Positions 6,571 to 15,784 of a stretch of 64,000 bases of DNA are shown in pieces. The position numbers were made by a program, and so were the translations under genes. This DNA comes from Photobacterium angustum (lineage in GTDB: Bacteria > Pseudomonadota > Gammaproteobacteria > Enterobacterales > Vibrionaceae), in assembly GCF_003026365.1 (NCBI RefSeq), contig NZ_PYOM01000005.1, positions 62,001-126,000 of the forward strand. Direction: 5' to 3'. The notes under the pieces were generated by a model that was given only the letters and a program-made list of their open reading frames with translations, was not told the origin of the DNA and did not search any database. How positions within the stretch are numbered: position 1 is the first letter of the stretch; the number at the start of each line of letters is the position of its first letter.

Positions 6571-8166
6571 TTAACCAATAAGACCTTTCTTCGCGATGTA
6601 CTCATCGTAAGTACCGTGGAAGTCTTCTACGCCGTCTTTAGTGATCTCAAGAATACGTGTTGCAACGGATGTTACAAACTGGCGATCGTGAGATACGAAC
6701 ATTAATGTACCTTTGAAGTTCTCTAACGCAAGGTTAAGTGCTTCAATAGATTCCATGTCCATGTGGTTTGTTGGTTCATCCATAAGTAAGATGTTAGGAC
6801 GTTGCATGATTAACTTACCAAACAACATACGACCTTGCTCACCACCAGAAATCACTTTAACTGATTTCTTAATGTCGTTTTGTGAGAACAGCATACGGCC
6901 TAGGATACCACGAACAGTTTGCTCGTCATCGCCTGGCTTTTTCCACTGACTCATCCACTCAAGCAATGTAATATCTTCTTCGAAATCAGCGCTGTGGTCC
7001 TGTGCGTAAAAACCAATGTTATTGTTTTCAGACCACTTAATCATACCCGACATCGGTTCCATTGCACCTGCAAGGGTGTTTAGGAATGTTGATTTACCGA
7101 TACCGTTCTCACCGATAATCGCGATGCGCTCACCTACTTCAACAAGTAAGCTCACACCGTTAATTAAGATGTTTTCACCGTAACCTTGCTTCAAACCTTC
7201 CACTTCTAATGCGTTTCGGAACAGTTCTTTTTCCTGATCGAAACGAATGAATGGTGTTTGGCGGCTAGATGCTTTCACTTCTGTTAATTGGATTTTATCC
7301 AATTGCTTTTGACGAGACGTTGCTTGCTTCGCTTTAGATGCGTTAGCAGAAAAGCGGCTTACGAACGTTTGTAGTTCAGCTATTTGTGCTTTCTTCTTCG
7401 CATTATCGGCATGTAACTGCTCACGAGCTTGCTCAGCAGCCATCATGTATTCGTCGTAGTTACCTGGGAATAGACGAAGCTCACCGTAATCTAAGTCAGC
7501 CATGTGTGTACATACGCTGTTTAGGAAGTGACGGTCGTGCGAGATGATGATCATAGTACAATTACGCGCTAATAGGATCTGCTCAAGCCATGCAATTGTG
7601 TGAATGTCCAAGTTGTTCGTCGGTTCGTCAAGCAGCATGATGTCAGGATCGGCGAACAGTACCTGTGCAAGAAGCACACGCACTTTAAGACCCGGAGCAA
7701 CGGCACTCATTAGACCGAAGTGCTGATCTTCTGGGATACCAAGACCAAGTAGTAATTCACCTGCACGCGCTTCTGCTGAGTAGCCGTCCATTTCTGCAAA
7801 TTCTACTTCTAAATCCGCAACACGCATACCATCTTCTTCTGACATTTCAGCCATTGAATAGATGCGATCGCGCTCTTCTTTAATCGTCCATAGCTCTTTG
7901 TGACCCATGATCACAGTGTCTACTACGCTGTAGTTTTCGAATGCAAATTGATCCTGACCTAATTTAGCCATACGCTCATTAGGATCAAGTGAAACAGTAC
8001 CTGCAGACTGCTCTAGCTCGCCACCCAAGATTTTCATGAATGTCGATTTACCACAACCATTCGCGCCGATTAGGCCGTAACGGTTGCCGCCACCAAATTT
8101 TACTGAGATGTTTTCAAACAATGGCTTATCGCCAAACTGCATTGTGATATTAGCTGTTGAAATCAA
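6571..8166 (-). CDS. ybiT: ABC-F ribosome-associated ATPase, YbiT type
   Basis: The 531 residues match YbiT length and contain two ABC ATPase domains. The first has Walker [10 protein letters not shown] near residue 35 and Walker [21 protein letters not shown]; the second has GENGIGKST, the signature SGGEQGRML, and Walker [20 protein letters not shown]. They are joined by a charged linker (about 245-305) of the P-site tRNA-interaction type. There are no membrane segments. ABC-F proteins bind the ribosomal E site and act on stalled or slow translation; the specific role of YbiT is only partly known. The gene has its own promoter-like sequence and an attenuator-like hairpin in its leader, and ends in a strong terminator. 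Confidence 0.93.
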   Translation of the reverse strand: MISTANITMQFGDKPLFENISVKFGGGNRYGLIGANGCGKSTFMKILGGELEQSAGTVSLDPNERMAKLGQDQFAFENYSVVDTVIMGHKELWTIKEERDRIYSMAEMSEEDGMRVADLEVEFAEMDGYSAEARAGELLLGLGIPEDQHFGLMSAVAPGLKVRVLLAQVLFADPDIMLLDEPTNNLDIHTIAWLEQILLARNCTMIIISHDRHFLNSVCTHMADLDYGELRLFPGNYDEYMMAAEQAREQLHADNAKKKAQIAELQTFVSRFSANASKAKQATSRQKQLDKIQLTEVKASSRQTPFIRFDQEKELFRNALEVEGLKQGYGENILINGVSLLVEVGERIAIIGENGIGKSTFLNTLAGAMEPMSGMIKWSENNNIGFYAQDHSADFEEDITLLEWMSQWKKPGDDEQTVRGILGRMLFSQNDIKKSVKVISGGEQGRMLFGKLIMQRPNILLMDEPTNHMDMESIEALNLALENFKGTLMFVSHDRQFVTSVATRILEITKDGVEDFHGTYDEYIAKKGLIG

Positions 8167-8202
8167 TGTACTGTTCCAAAATTTATGAATATATCAAGCA
8201 TT

Positions 8203-8233
8203 AAAAAAGCCGCCTACTACAAGCGACTTTTCT
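8203..8233 (-). promoter_or_regulatory. Attenuator-like terminator in the ybiT leader
   Basis: On the minus strand AAAAGTCGC and GCGGCTTTTTT form a hairpin with a 9-base loop. The only irregular pair is a U-G wobble on this strand, which would be a mismatch on the other, so the structure belongs to the ybiT transcript. It ends 37 bases before the ybiT ATG and just after the likely transcription start. As drawn it would end transcription before ybiT unless it is prevented from forming. Confidence 0.6.
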
Positions 8234-8248
8234 CTAAATTGGCGCGGA

Positions 8249-8277
8249 GTATAACAGATTTAGTGACTTACATCACC
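8249..8277 (-). promoter_or_regulatory. Likely ybiT promoter
   Basis: The minus strand shows a TATACT -10 box (8249-8254) within TGTTATACT, with GTGATG 17 bases upstream as a poor -35 match. Transcription would start near 8242, so the leader would be about 75 bases and would include the hairpin at 8203-8233. Confidence 0.5.
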
Positions 8278-8497
8278 TTTAAATTAACAACAAAATTGTA
8301 ACTAGTAATATTGCTCATGACTGCCCTTTTTTCTTATTTCATAGTTACCTTATTTTAATTAAGTATTTATTTACATTGCGTTAATAAGATTTGAAAAAAG
8401 AATAATGAAATATGAAGTTATGTTTTTGTGTGATGATTATGTTTATTCAAGGAGTATAGTAATTTTCAAACATTAGGTTAATAAATAGAGAGTTATT

Positions 8498-9850
8498 ATG
8501 AATATCCATTCTTTCGGTAACTGGCTACCAAAAAGCAAAGCACATGTTAATGCTTGGATCCAACACTTAAAAGCACACACTGAGCAACATCCAGCAGAGC
8601 TTGTTCAACCTATCCAAGAATTTAAAGATTTGGTCGATAATGATGAAAGCCTAAAAGAACTCGCTGAACGTATGTTTAGCTATGCGGGTAATCAAAAAGA
8701 ATTAACGCCGCTAGGTACACCAGAAGTCATGAGTTTTGATGAATTTCTTGTGCTACTAAACGCAATTATGACGCAAGCGCCTGAATGTACTGAATATACC
8801 GACCCTAAAACTGGCGAACTCAATCCTTGTGGTTTAATTGGTTTTCCTATTAATGCGTTATTAGACTGGCCGATGGCAACTCCTGCTGGCTACACATTCT
8901 TCTCAAATGCATTAGTGAATCAGCAAATTAAAAAAATATTAACTTACTGGTCTTCTTTCCTTTCAAGCTCTGACTCTCGTTACGTATTAGTAAACGATGA
9001 TCTTAATCGTACACCGAAGGTGTTAGGTTGGTTAAATCCAACAGCTAAACGTGAAATGGTCGGTGTCGCTTGCCAAGCTACTTCTGATCCAGCACTTAAA
9101 GCATTACCGTTTGAGCACTTTTTCCAATGTGATCCTGATGATAAGTATTATGGCTTTAAATCATGGGATGACTTTTTCACTCGTGAGTTCGTAAAAGGTG
9201 TTCGTCCAATTGCTGAAGGTGATGACATTATTGCTAATGCATGTGAATCAGCACCGTTGCAAGTGGCAGAAAACGTAGCTGAAACATCTGAGTTCTGGCT
9301 AAAAGGTCAACCTTATTCACTACAGAATATGATGGATTTTGATCCACTCGCGAAACAATTCGTGGGCGGTACAATTTATCAAGCATTCTTAAGTGCATTA
9401 AGTTATCACCGTTGGAATAGCCCTGTTTCTGGAACAGTGAAAAAAGCCTTCATTGTTAACGGCTCATATTACTTAGGTAATAAATACCAAGGCTTTGGTA
9501 ATCCAGAAGGAGCTGACGACAGCGCGCCGAATAACTCTCAGCCTTTCTTAACCGCAGTTGCAACTCGTGCAGTGATCTTTATTGAATCAGACAATCCAAA
9601 GATTGGTTTAATGTGCTTTATTGCAGTAGGTATGGCAGAAGTGTCATCTTGTGAAATTACTGTAAAAGAAGGTCAACACTTAAATAAAGGTGATGAATTA
9701 GGTATGTTCCACTTCGGTGGTTCAACACATTGTCTTGTCTTTGGACCGGATGTGAAGTTAGCGTTTGACTTCCACAATACAACACCAGGTTTAGATGCAA
9801 CCAATATTCCTGTTTGTTCACGTATTGCAACTGTATTATCCGATAAATAA
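8498..9850 (+). CDS. Phosphatidylserine decarboxylase family enzyme, PsiD-like (pyruvoyl-dependent)
   Basis: The protein has 450 residues, far longer than the catalytic core of the membrane phospholipid enzyme. The N-terminal 180 or so residues resemble the extra PSDC domain found in fungal L-tryptophan decarboxylases such as PsiD; the C-terminal half has the decarboxylase core with YHRWNSPVSGTV, the region IAVGMAEVSSCEITV and the self-processing motif GGST at 407-410. Cleavage before Ser409 would form the pyruvoyl cofactor. No membrane segment or signal peptide is visible, so it is probably a soluble enzyme acting on an amino acid or another small carboxylate rather than on phosphatidylserine. 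It stands alone, with a 330-base upstream region and its own terminator. The substrate is unknown. Confidence 0.82.
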   Translation: MNIHSFGNWLPKSKAHVNAWIQHLKAHTEQHPAELVQPIQEFKDLVDNDESLKELAERMFSYAGNQKELTPLGTPEVMSFDEFLVLLNAIMTQAPECTEYTDPKTGELNPCGLIGFPINALLDWPMATPAGYTFFSNALVNQQIKKILTYWSSFLSSSDSRYVLVNDDLNRTPKVLGWLNPTAKREMVGVACQATSDPALKALPFEHFFQCDPDDKYYGFKSWDDFFTREFVKGVRPIAEGDDIIANACESAPLQVAENVAETSEFWLKGQPYSLQNMMDFDPLAKQFVGGTIYQAFLSALSYHRWNSPVSGTVKKAFIVNGSYYLGNKYQGFGNPEGADDSAPNNSQPFLTAVATRAVIFIESDNPKIGLMCFIAVGMAEVSSCEITVKEGQHLNKGDELGMFHFGGSTHCLVFGPDVKLAFDFHNTTPGLDATNIPVCSRIATVLSDK

Positions 9851-9886
9851 TACCAAGACTTAAATTAGCTGATCACTAAATACAAC

Positions 9887-9927
9887 AACGCCTTATTACA
9901 ATGTCACTTTGTAATAAGGCGTTTTTT
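9887..9927 (+). terminator. Intrinsic terminator, decarboxylase gene
   Basis: AACGCCTTATTACAA and TTGTAATAAGGCGTT form a 15-bp perfect stem followed by TTTT. The A-rich flank lets it also serve the converging VF530 gene. Confidence 0.92.
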
Positions 9928-9971
9928 ATTGTTCAAATAGCAGTATGTTAATAACTACTTAGCTAACAAGA

Positions 9972-10445
9972 TTAACGACGGTTACGACCACCGCCACGGC
10001 TATTACTACGACCGCGAGAAGCACGTTCTTTGTAAGCTGAAGCCGCTTTTGCTTGTGATGCTAGAATTGATTCAACGGTTAGTTCCATTGGCTCTTTTGG
10101 TACAATGCCATCAGCAAAGGTACGCATACGTGGTGGAATTTCTAATTCAGCGGCTGTTGCACGTGGCATACGCTTAAAACGTGATAGGTAGAAAGCTTCT
10201 AATTTCTCTCTCGCCCACTCTGTTTTCTTCAAGTATTTCACACTACTCGCAATAGACGGTTTAGTATTGAAACAGTTAAAACGCATTGCCGTGTCTAAAA
10301 TTTCCCAACCGTAGTGATCGACTAATTCGGTTAGCATTTTTTCAAGGCTCAAGCCATGAAGCGGATTATTTTGTAAAAGTCGCTGCTCTAGCGTTAATTC
10401 TTTTTCTTTTTTTGCTGGTTGAGCAGGTTGCTGTTGTTCTTGCAT
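9972..10445 (-). CDS. VF530-like DNA-binding protein with RG-rich tail
   Basis: This 157-residue protein carries the VF530 (DUF2132) domain at about 22-95: [39 protein letters not shown] and the following [11 protein letters not shown]. The family was named from Vibrio fischeri VF530, a small double-stranded-DNA-binding fold of unknown role. This copy adds a Q/P/K/E-rich N-terminus and a long C-terminal tail ending in a cluster of R, G and S ([15 protein letters not shown]). Such tails usually bind RNA or DNA nonspecifically. The ATG at 10445 has AGGA 6 bases upstream; the ATG two codons earlier directly abuts the AGGA. Confidence 0.85.
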   Translation of the reverse strand: MQEQQQPAQPAKKEKELTLEQRLLQNNPLHGLSLEKMLTELVDHYGWEILDTAMRFNCFNTKPSIASSVKYLKKTEWAREKLEAFYLSRFKRMPRATAAELEIPPRMRTFADGIVPKEPMELTVESILASQAKAASAYKERASRGRSNSRGGGRNRR

Positions 10446-10638
10446 TACCATTCCTAACAGATATTGGCGAATTCTCGTTTTATTATACTTCCAATCATCC
10501 TTGCGCAGTAATAAAAGTACATGTTTTATTTTTTGCGATTAAGAAGTATCCACATTGAGAATACCAACAGCATAAGATACCCTCCACCTATAAAATTTCG
10601 TATCGCATACATATTTAAAATAAATCTTGGAGTCAACA

Positions 10639-11259
10639 ATGAGCATGGATATTTGGCTAACCTTTTTATGCGCATCTATTTTGTTATCTCTTATCCCAGG
10701 AGCAGGGGCAATTTCTACGATGTCGAACACCATCAGGCATGGCTTTAAGTCGACGTTAATCAACAACCTTGGCTTACAAACAGGCAACCTTATCAATATT
10801 ATTATTGTTGGTGCCGGGCTTGGAGCACTGCTTGCGAAATCTGAAACCGCATTCAGTGTTATAAAATGGATTGGGGTTATTTACCTTATCTATCTTGGCT
10901 ATCAGAAGTTTCGTGAAGCAGGAGAAATAAGCCTTAATCAAGGCAACAATGTCAGTACTTCTTATATGAAACTTTTTAGTAAAGCTATTATTGTTAATAT
11001 TACCAATCCAAAAAGTATTATGTTCTTGGTAGCCTTACTTCCTCAATTTCTAACAGCAAGTGGCTCCCATTGGTATCAACTCGCGGTATTAGGAACAACA
11101 ATGATCGTGGTAGATTTATTAATAATGATTGGTTATTCATTATTGGCAACACGTTTAATGCGAATAGTAAAAGATGCCCGTCATATGAAACTGCAAAATC
11201 AAATTTTTGGAAGCTTGTTTATTGGTGCAGGTGCATTATTAGGCTTAAGTAGCCATTAG
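10639..11259 (+). CDS. LysE/RhtB family amino-acid exporter
   Basis: The 206-residue inner-membrane protein has about six hydrophobic segments. It starts MSMDIWLTFLCASILLSLIP, continues GAGAISTMSNTIRHGFKS and has the NITNPKSIMFLVALLPQF block, all typical of LysE/RhtB exporters of homoserine, threonine or similar amino acids. The ATG has GGAG 6 bases upstream; a TTG four codons earlier is not used here. The substrate cannot be read from the sequence. It is a single-gene unit with a following hairpin. Confidence 0.88.
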   Translation: MSMDIWLTFLCASILLSLIPGAGAISTMSNTIRHGFKSTLINNLGLQTGNLINIIIVGAGLGALLAKSETAFSVIKWIGVIYLIYLGYQKFREAGEISLNQGNNVSTSYMKLFSKAIIVNITNPKSIMFLVALLPQFLTASGSHWYQLAVLGTTMIVVDLLIMIGYSLLATRLMRIVKDARHMKLQNQIFGSLFIGAGALLGLSSH

Positions 11260-11269
11260 TACTCTTAGA

Positions 11270-11298
11270 TTAAAAGCGAGCTTTAAGCTTGCTTTTAA
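11270..11298 (+). terminator. Hairpin after LysE-type gene
   Basis: AAAAGCGAGC and GCTTGCTTTT flank a TTTAA loop, with one G-T pair, followed by AATT. Probable intrinsic terminator. The remaining bases to 11531 hold no gene. Confidence 0.65.
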
Positions 11299-11531
11299 TT
11301 CGCTGATATCTTCTATAAATCAATTAATAAAGCCTTCCTTTAAAGAAAAAACAGTTTTTGGAACTATTGTTTAATTATTATCCCTCAGCTTTGAATCAAT
11401 ATCATATATTAAATATATAGTTATTCTTGTCGCTATAAAAGCAATTCTTCCTGCTATATTTTTATCGCTTGACCCAACTATTAAATTAGACTCTTTCATT
11501 TATTGGGCACTCTCGCCGATAAGGATATTAC

Positions 11532-13073
11532 ATGCCTGCATTAGATGTGCTTTATCAAGAACAGCCAAAACAAATTTCTGCATTTTTATATAGAAGTACT
11601 TTTGGTACAGTTTCTGAAGATATAACTTTTATTGAACAAGCTGGCGTTTCACGTTGGTTTGAAGATCAATATGAATTATCACCAAGCCTTCATCTACCAA
11701 TTGTTCAAAGGGTAACTAAACAACTTAATCTAAAAAAAACCAATTCACAAGTTCGTATTGGTACCTGGCTTCAACACGCTATTACTGCACCAGATCAACT
11801 TCGCCAACGCATGGCTTACGCGTTAAGCCAGCATTTTGTGGTTTCTTCCGTCGGGGTTGGTGGCCGCCATGAGGATCTTTCAGCCTATTACGATCTATTA
11901 GTCACTCACGCCTTAGGTAACTATCGTGATCTGCTTAAAGCTGTGACGTTAAACCCAATTATGGGGAGGTATTTAACGTTACGAGGAAGTCGTAAGGAGA
12001 ACCTTGAAGATAACACCTTCCCTGATGAGAATTATGCGCGTGAAGTCATGCAGCTCTTTACTATTGGTTTGTGGGAAATCACCGATAAAGGGAAACCCAA
12101 ACTCGATGACACGGGCAACCCCATTGCAACCTACAATCAAGATGATGTTGAAAATATGGCACGTGCACTAACGGGGTGGAATGGTGGTGACTTATATCAA
12201 CCCATGCAAGCACAAGAACAGTTTCATGATACAGATGAAAAATACATACTTGGACATTCATTGTCTTCGGGGCAAACTGCAGAGCAAGATTTAGATAGTG
12301 TTGTTGATATACTCTTCCATCACAAAAACACACCAGCTTTTTTTGCTATCGCGATGATTAAACGCTTTGTGATGAGTAACCCTCGTTCAGGTTATATAAA
12401 GCGCGTTTCCAATGCCTTTAAAGATAACGGTCATGGTGTTCGCGGTGATTTAAAAGCTACCTTATATGCAGTATTAACTGATCCAGATGTGACCAAACAA
12501 CTCGGTGATACTGGCAACCAAGGAAAACGATCACGTAAATATCATTTTGGTTTAATCACAGAACCTCTTATTGTAGCGACCAATCTAGCAAGAGCATTGA
12601 AGATGAAACCTGCCGGTGATTATTGGAATAATTGGATCCATGCATTAGATGATTTTGGCCAAGCACCATTATCCGCTGATACTGTTTTTAATTTTTACAT
12701 GCCTGATGATGCTCCTCGCGGCCTTATTGAAGATCATGATTTAACTTCGCCAGAAGCAAGCTTGCTTACAACTCATCAAATGCGGATGATCCATAATCAA
12801 GTCTACACCATGATCAAAAGCTACCGTTCAAATAAGCCTAATCGTTGGACTTATGATGCTGTTAAGTTAATGGAATTACACACGTCGCCAGAGGCTTATG
12901 TGGAATACGTAGATAAAGAGCTAATGGGCGGTATTATGTCGTCAACGGTACGCCAAAGAATTCTGACTATTTTTAATTCAATCGGGGTTGAAGATGGTCT
13001 TCGTCGAGTTGAGTCTACCTTGTACGCAGCATTCACTGCGCCAGAGTTTTTCACTCAGGAGGCTTTAAAATGA
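11532..13073 (+). CDS. DUF1800 family protein
   Basis: The 513-residue protein shows the DUF1800 pattern: an N-terminal FLYRSTFGTVSEDI, then LRQRMAYALSQHFVVSS, the block DENYAREVMQLFTIGLWEI, and near the C-terminus FNFYMPDDAPRG. DUF1800 proteins are nearly always encoded beside DUF1501 proteins and have no established biochemical function. No N-terminal signal peptide is visible although the partner has a Tat signal. The ATG follows AAGGAT. The stop overlaps the next start by four bases (ATGA), so the two genes are translationally coupled. Confidence 0.85.
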   Translation: MPALDVLYQEQPKQISAFLYRSTFGTVSEDITFIEQAGVSRWFEDQYELSPSLHLPIVQRVTKQLNLKKTNSQVRIGTWLQHAITAPDQLRQRMAYALSQHFVVSSVGVGGRHEDLSAYYDLLVTHALGNYRDLLKAVTLNPIMGRYLTLRGSRKENLEDNTFPDENYAREVMQLFTIGLWEITDKGKPKLDDTGNPIATYNQDDVENMARALTGWNGGDLYQPMQAQEQFHDTDEKYILGHSLSSGQTAEQDLDSVVDILFHHKNTPAFFAIAMIKRFVMSNPRSGYIKRVSNAFKDNGHGVRGDLKATLYAVLTDPDVTKQLGDTGNQGKRSRKYHFGLITEPLIVATNLARALKMKPAGDYWNNWIHALDDFGQAPLSADTVFNFYMPDDAPRGLIEDHDLTSPEASLLTTHQMRMIHNQVYTMIKSYRSNKPNRWTYDAVKLMELHTSPEAYVEYVDKELMGGIMSSTVRQRILTIFNSIGVEDGLRRVESTLYAAFTAPEFFTQEALK

Positions 13074-14383
13074 AAATAACTCGCCGTCAATTTATTCAAT
13101 CCTCAGCCGCATTATCAGCGACATCAACAATGAGCCTCTCTGGAATCACACAGGCAAAAACTCAGCCCCACGATGATTATAAAGCCCTCGTAGTTATCTT
13201 TTTATCAGGTGGAAATGATGCTTTTAATATGGTTGTGCCAGCTGACGGATCTGAATACGAACAATACATCTCAATGAGGCCGAAACTAGGACTAAAAGCA
13301 AGTGAGATGTTGCCACTTAACATTAAAACGGACAATCATACTCCGCTTGCTATTCACTCTTCATTAGCAGAGCTTGTTCCGCTTTTTGATCAAAACCAAG
13401 CAACAGTTATCGTCAATAGTGGGCAATTATTAATGCCAACAAGCCGCTCTTCAATCAAATCTGGAGAGGCGCAGTTACCTTCATTTCTTATGGCGCATAA
13501 TTTCCAGAGAATGATGTGGCAAACTGGTGCGGCAAATAGTCAAAACCCATTAGGCTGGGCCGGACGTTTATTTGATATACTCGCTACCAAAACTGAAATA
13601 TCCCCCCTCTTCGCAATAGATAAGCCGCAGCGTTTAACAACCGCGAAAGTCCAACAGCAAACCGTTATAAGTCGTAAAGGTGTTGGGGATTATAGTGGCT
13701 GGCGTGATGATATTAATGTGGATAGTTATTTCGAACACTTCAATCAAGACTATACAAATATATTTTCACAGCATTTCGCAAACACAATGAAATCAAGTGT
13801 CAGTGAAAATGAGACACTAAAAGCTATCTTGAATAATCATCCAGAACCATCAAGTTACCCAGATACCAAATTAGGTGAAAGACTAAAAATGGTTAGCCGC
13901 TTAATTGATGCTCGTTCAGACTTTAGCCATCAACGACAAGTATTTTTCGTTAGTCTAGGCGGTTTTGATACCCATTCAAATCAAAAAGAGACTCATAAAG
14001 CTCTATTTACTGAACTAAGCCAAGCAATGGCAGCATTTCAAACCGACATTAATAATAAAAACTTAGCACCACAGATAACCACTATGACAATGTCTGATTT
14101 TGGTCGTCGAATTTCAGCCAATAGCTCTGGTACAGATCATGGCTGGGGCGGACACCAACTTATATTTGGTGGTGCCATAAAAGGAATGCAGGCATATGGG
14201 AAATGGCCAGATCTGAGTCCAGGTAGTGAAAGAGACTTCAATAATGGACGTATGATCCCTGAAATCGCCGCCGATCAGGTTAACGCATCGGTTTGTCGTT
14301 GGATGGGACTCAATGATAATCAGCTTTTATCATTATTCCCAAATCTGGCTAATTTTGAATCACCGGTTATTGATTTCATATAA
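13070..14383 (+). CDS. DUF1501 family protein with Tat signal peptide
   Basis: The 437-residue product begins MKITRRQFIQSSAALSATS with the twin-arginine motif RRQFIQ, so it should be exported folded through Tat. The body has the DUF1501 signatures ALVVIFLSGGNDAFNMVVP, SLGGFDTHSNQ, MTMSDFGRRISANSSGTDHG and WGGHQLIFGG. The fold is related to the alkaline phosphatase/sulfatase superfamily, and a metal-dependent hydrolase role is plausible, but no substrate is known. It is coupled to the DUF1800 gene upstream, and the pair ends in a good terminator. Confidence 0.87.
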   Translation: MKITRRQFIQSSAALSATSTMSLSGITQAKTQPHDDYKALVVIFLSGGNDAFNMVVPADGSEYEQYISMRPKLGLKASEMLPLNIKTDNHTPLAIHSSLAELVPLFDQNQATVIVNSGQLLMPTSRSSIKSGEAQLPSFLMAHNFQRMMWQTGAANSQNPLGWAGRLFDILATKTEISPLFAIDKPQRLTTAKVQQQTVISRKGVGDYSGWRDDINVDSYFEHFNQDYTNIFSQHFANTMKSSVSENETLKAILNNHPEPSSYPDTKLGERLKMVSRLIDARSDFSHQRQVFFVSLGGFDTHSNQKETHKALFTELSQAMAAFQTDINNKNLAPQITTMTMSDFGRRISANSSGTDHGWGGHQLIFGGAIKGMQAYGKWPDLSPGSERDFNNGRMIPEIAADQVNASVCRWMGLNDNQLLSLFPNLANFESPVIDFI

Positions 14384-14389
14384 CTTCCT

Positions 14390-14420
14390 CGCCCAAGTTC
14401 AATGAGTTTGGGCGTTTTCT
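14390..14420 (+). terminator. Intrinsic terminator of the DUF1800-DUF1501 pair
   Basis: CGCCCAA and TTGGGCG flank an 11-base loop and are followed by TTTTCTT, seven bases after the DUF1501 stop. Confidence 0.85.
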
Positions 14421-14550
14421 TCATCTTTTATAAATACTAATTTAACTAAAAAACATGTAATACATGTTGTTTTAAATAGCGCCGCACTGCCATTTATTGC
14501 CAACAAAGTGCTAAGGTGTTTTTAAAATAAAGTGAGTAGTAAGGTAAAAT

Positions 14551-14594
14551 AAAGCTGCATTTATGGCTTTTACATAACCCTAAATACAGCTTTT
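14551..14594 (-). terminator. Probable terminator of kbl-tdh
   Basis: On the minus strand AAAGCTGTATTT and AAATGCAGCTTT form an imperfect stem around a long loop, followed by ATTTT. Confidence 0.55.
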
Positions 14595-14617
14595 AATTTA
14601 AAGTACAAAACTAGTTG

Positions 14618-15649
14618 TTATTCCCAATCAAGAATAACCTTACCTGACTGACCAGAGCGCATTACATCAAAGCCCTGTTGGAAATCATCAATCTTGTAAT
14701 GGTGAGTAATGATTGGTAATAGATCTAAACCTGATTGGATCAAGGTTGCCATCTTGTACCATGTTTCAAACATTTCACGGCCATAGATACCTTTGATGAT
14801 CAAACCTTTGAAGATCACTTGATTCCAGTCAATTGCCATATCTGATGGTGGAATACCTAGCAGGGCAATTTTACCGCCGTGGTTCATGCTTGATAACATG
14901 CTGTTAAATGCCGCAGGGTTACCCGACATTTCCATGCCCACGTCAAAGCCTTCTTTCATGCCAAGCTCTGCCATCACATCGGTCAAGCTTTCTTTAGCTA
15001 CGTTAACCGCACGTGTCACGCCCATTTCACGTGCAAGATCTAAACGGTATTCGTTCACATCCGTGATCACTACGTGACGCGCACCTACGTGTTTTGCTAC
15101 AGCCGCAGCCATAATACCGATTGGGCCTGCACCTGTGATCAGCACATCTTCACCCACTAAGTCGAACGACAGTGCTGTGTGAACAGCATTACCGAATGGG
15201 TCGAAAATAGACGCAACATCATCTGAAATATCATCAGGAATTTTGAATGCGTTAAATGCAGGGATCACTAAGTATTCCGCAAATGCACCTTCACGGTTTA
15301 CACCCACACCAATAGTGTTACGGCATAAGTGGGTACGGCCACCACGACAGTTTCGGCAGTGACCACATGTAATATGGCCTTCACCCGAAACGCGATCGCC
15401 AATAGCAAAGCCACGCACTTCCTGCCCCATCCCAACCACTTCACCTACATATTCATGACCAACAACCATAGGTACAGGGATCGTTTTTTGTGACCACTCA
15501 TCCCAATTGTAGATATGAACGTCAGTACCACAAATTGCTGTTTTCTTGATGCGGATAAGCAGATCGTTATGACCAACCTCAGGCTTATCTACTTCAGTCA
15601 TCCAGATGCCTTCTTCAGGCTTTAATTTAGAAAGAGCTTTGATTTTCAT
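14618..15649 (-). CDS. tdh: L-threonine 3-dehydrogenase
   Basis: Tdh oxidises L-threonine to 2-amino-3-ketobutyrate with NAD+. The 343 residues are a zinc-dependent medium-chain dehydrogenase: catalytic zinc region [27 protein letters not shown], structural zinc cysteines in [15 protein letters not shown], and the Rossmann motif [18 protein letters not shown]. It lies 135 bases downstream of kbl on the same strand, and the two enzymes form the threonine-to-glycine pathway, in which the unstable ketobutyrate passes from Tdh to Kbl. Confidence 0.97.
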   Translation of the reverse strand: MKIKALSKLKPEEGIWMTEVDKPEVGHNDLLIRIKKTAICGTDVHIYNWDEWSQKTIPVPMVVGHEYVGEVVGMGQEVRGFAIGDRVSGEGHITCGHCRNCRGGRTHLCRNTIGVGVNREGAFAEYLVIPAFNAFKIPDDISDDVASIFDPFGNAVHTALSFDLVGEDVLITGAGPIGIMAAAVAKHVGARHVVITDVNEYRLDLAREMGVTRAVNVAKESLTDVMAELGMKEGFDVGMEMSGNPAAFNSMLSSMNHGGKIALLGIPPSDMAIDWNQVIFKGLIIKGIYGREMFETWYKMATLIQSGLDLLPIITHHYKIDDFQQGFDVMRSGQSGKVILDWE

Positions 15650-15784
15650 TATATTATTCGCTTATTTCTTTAGGATACAACATGCTTTTCAGCGTCCATC
15701 TACCACTGCATGTTATTGAACCTTTGCCTTACCATGCAGTAGTAGCAATATGTTTTCGTCACATTTAAAAACGTGATGCTTTAA

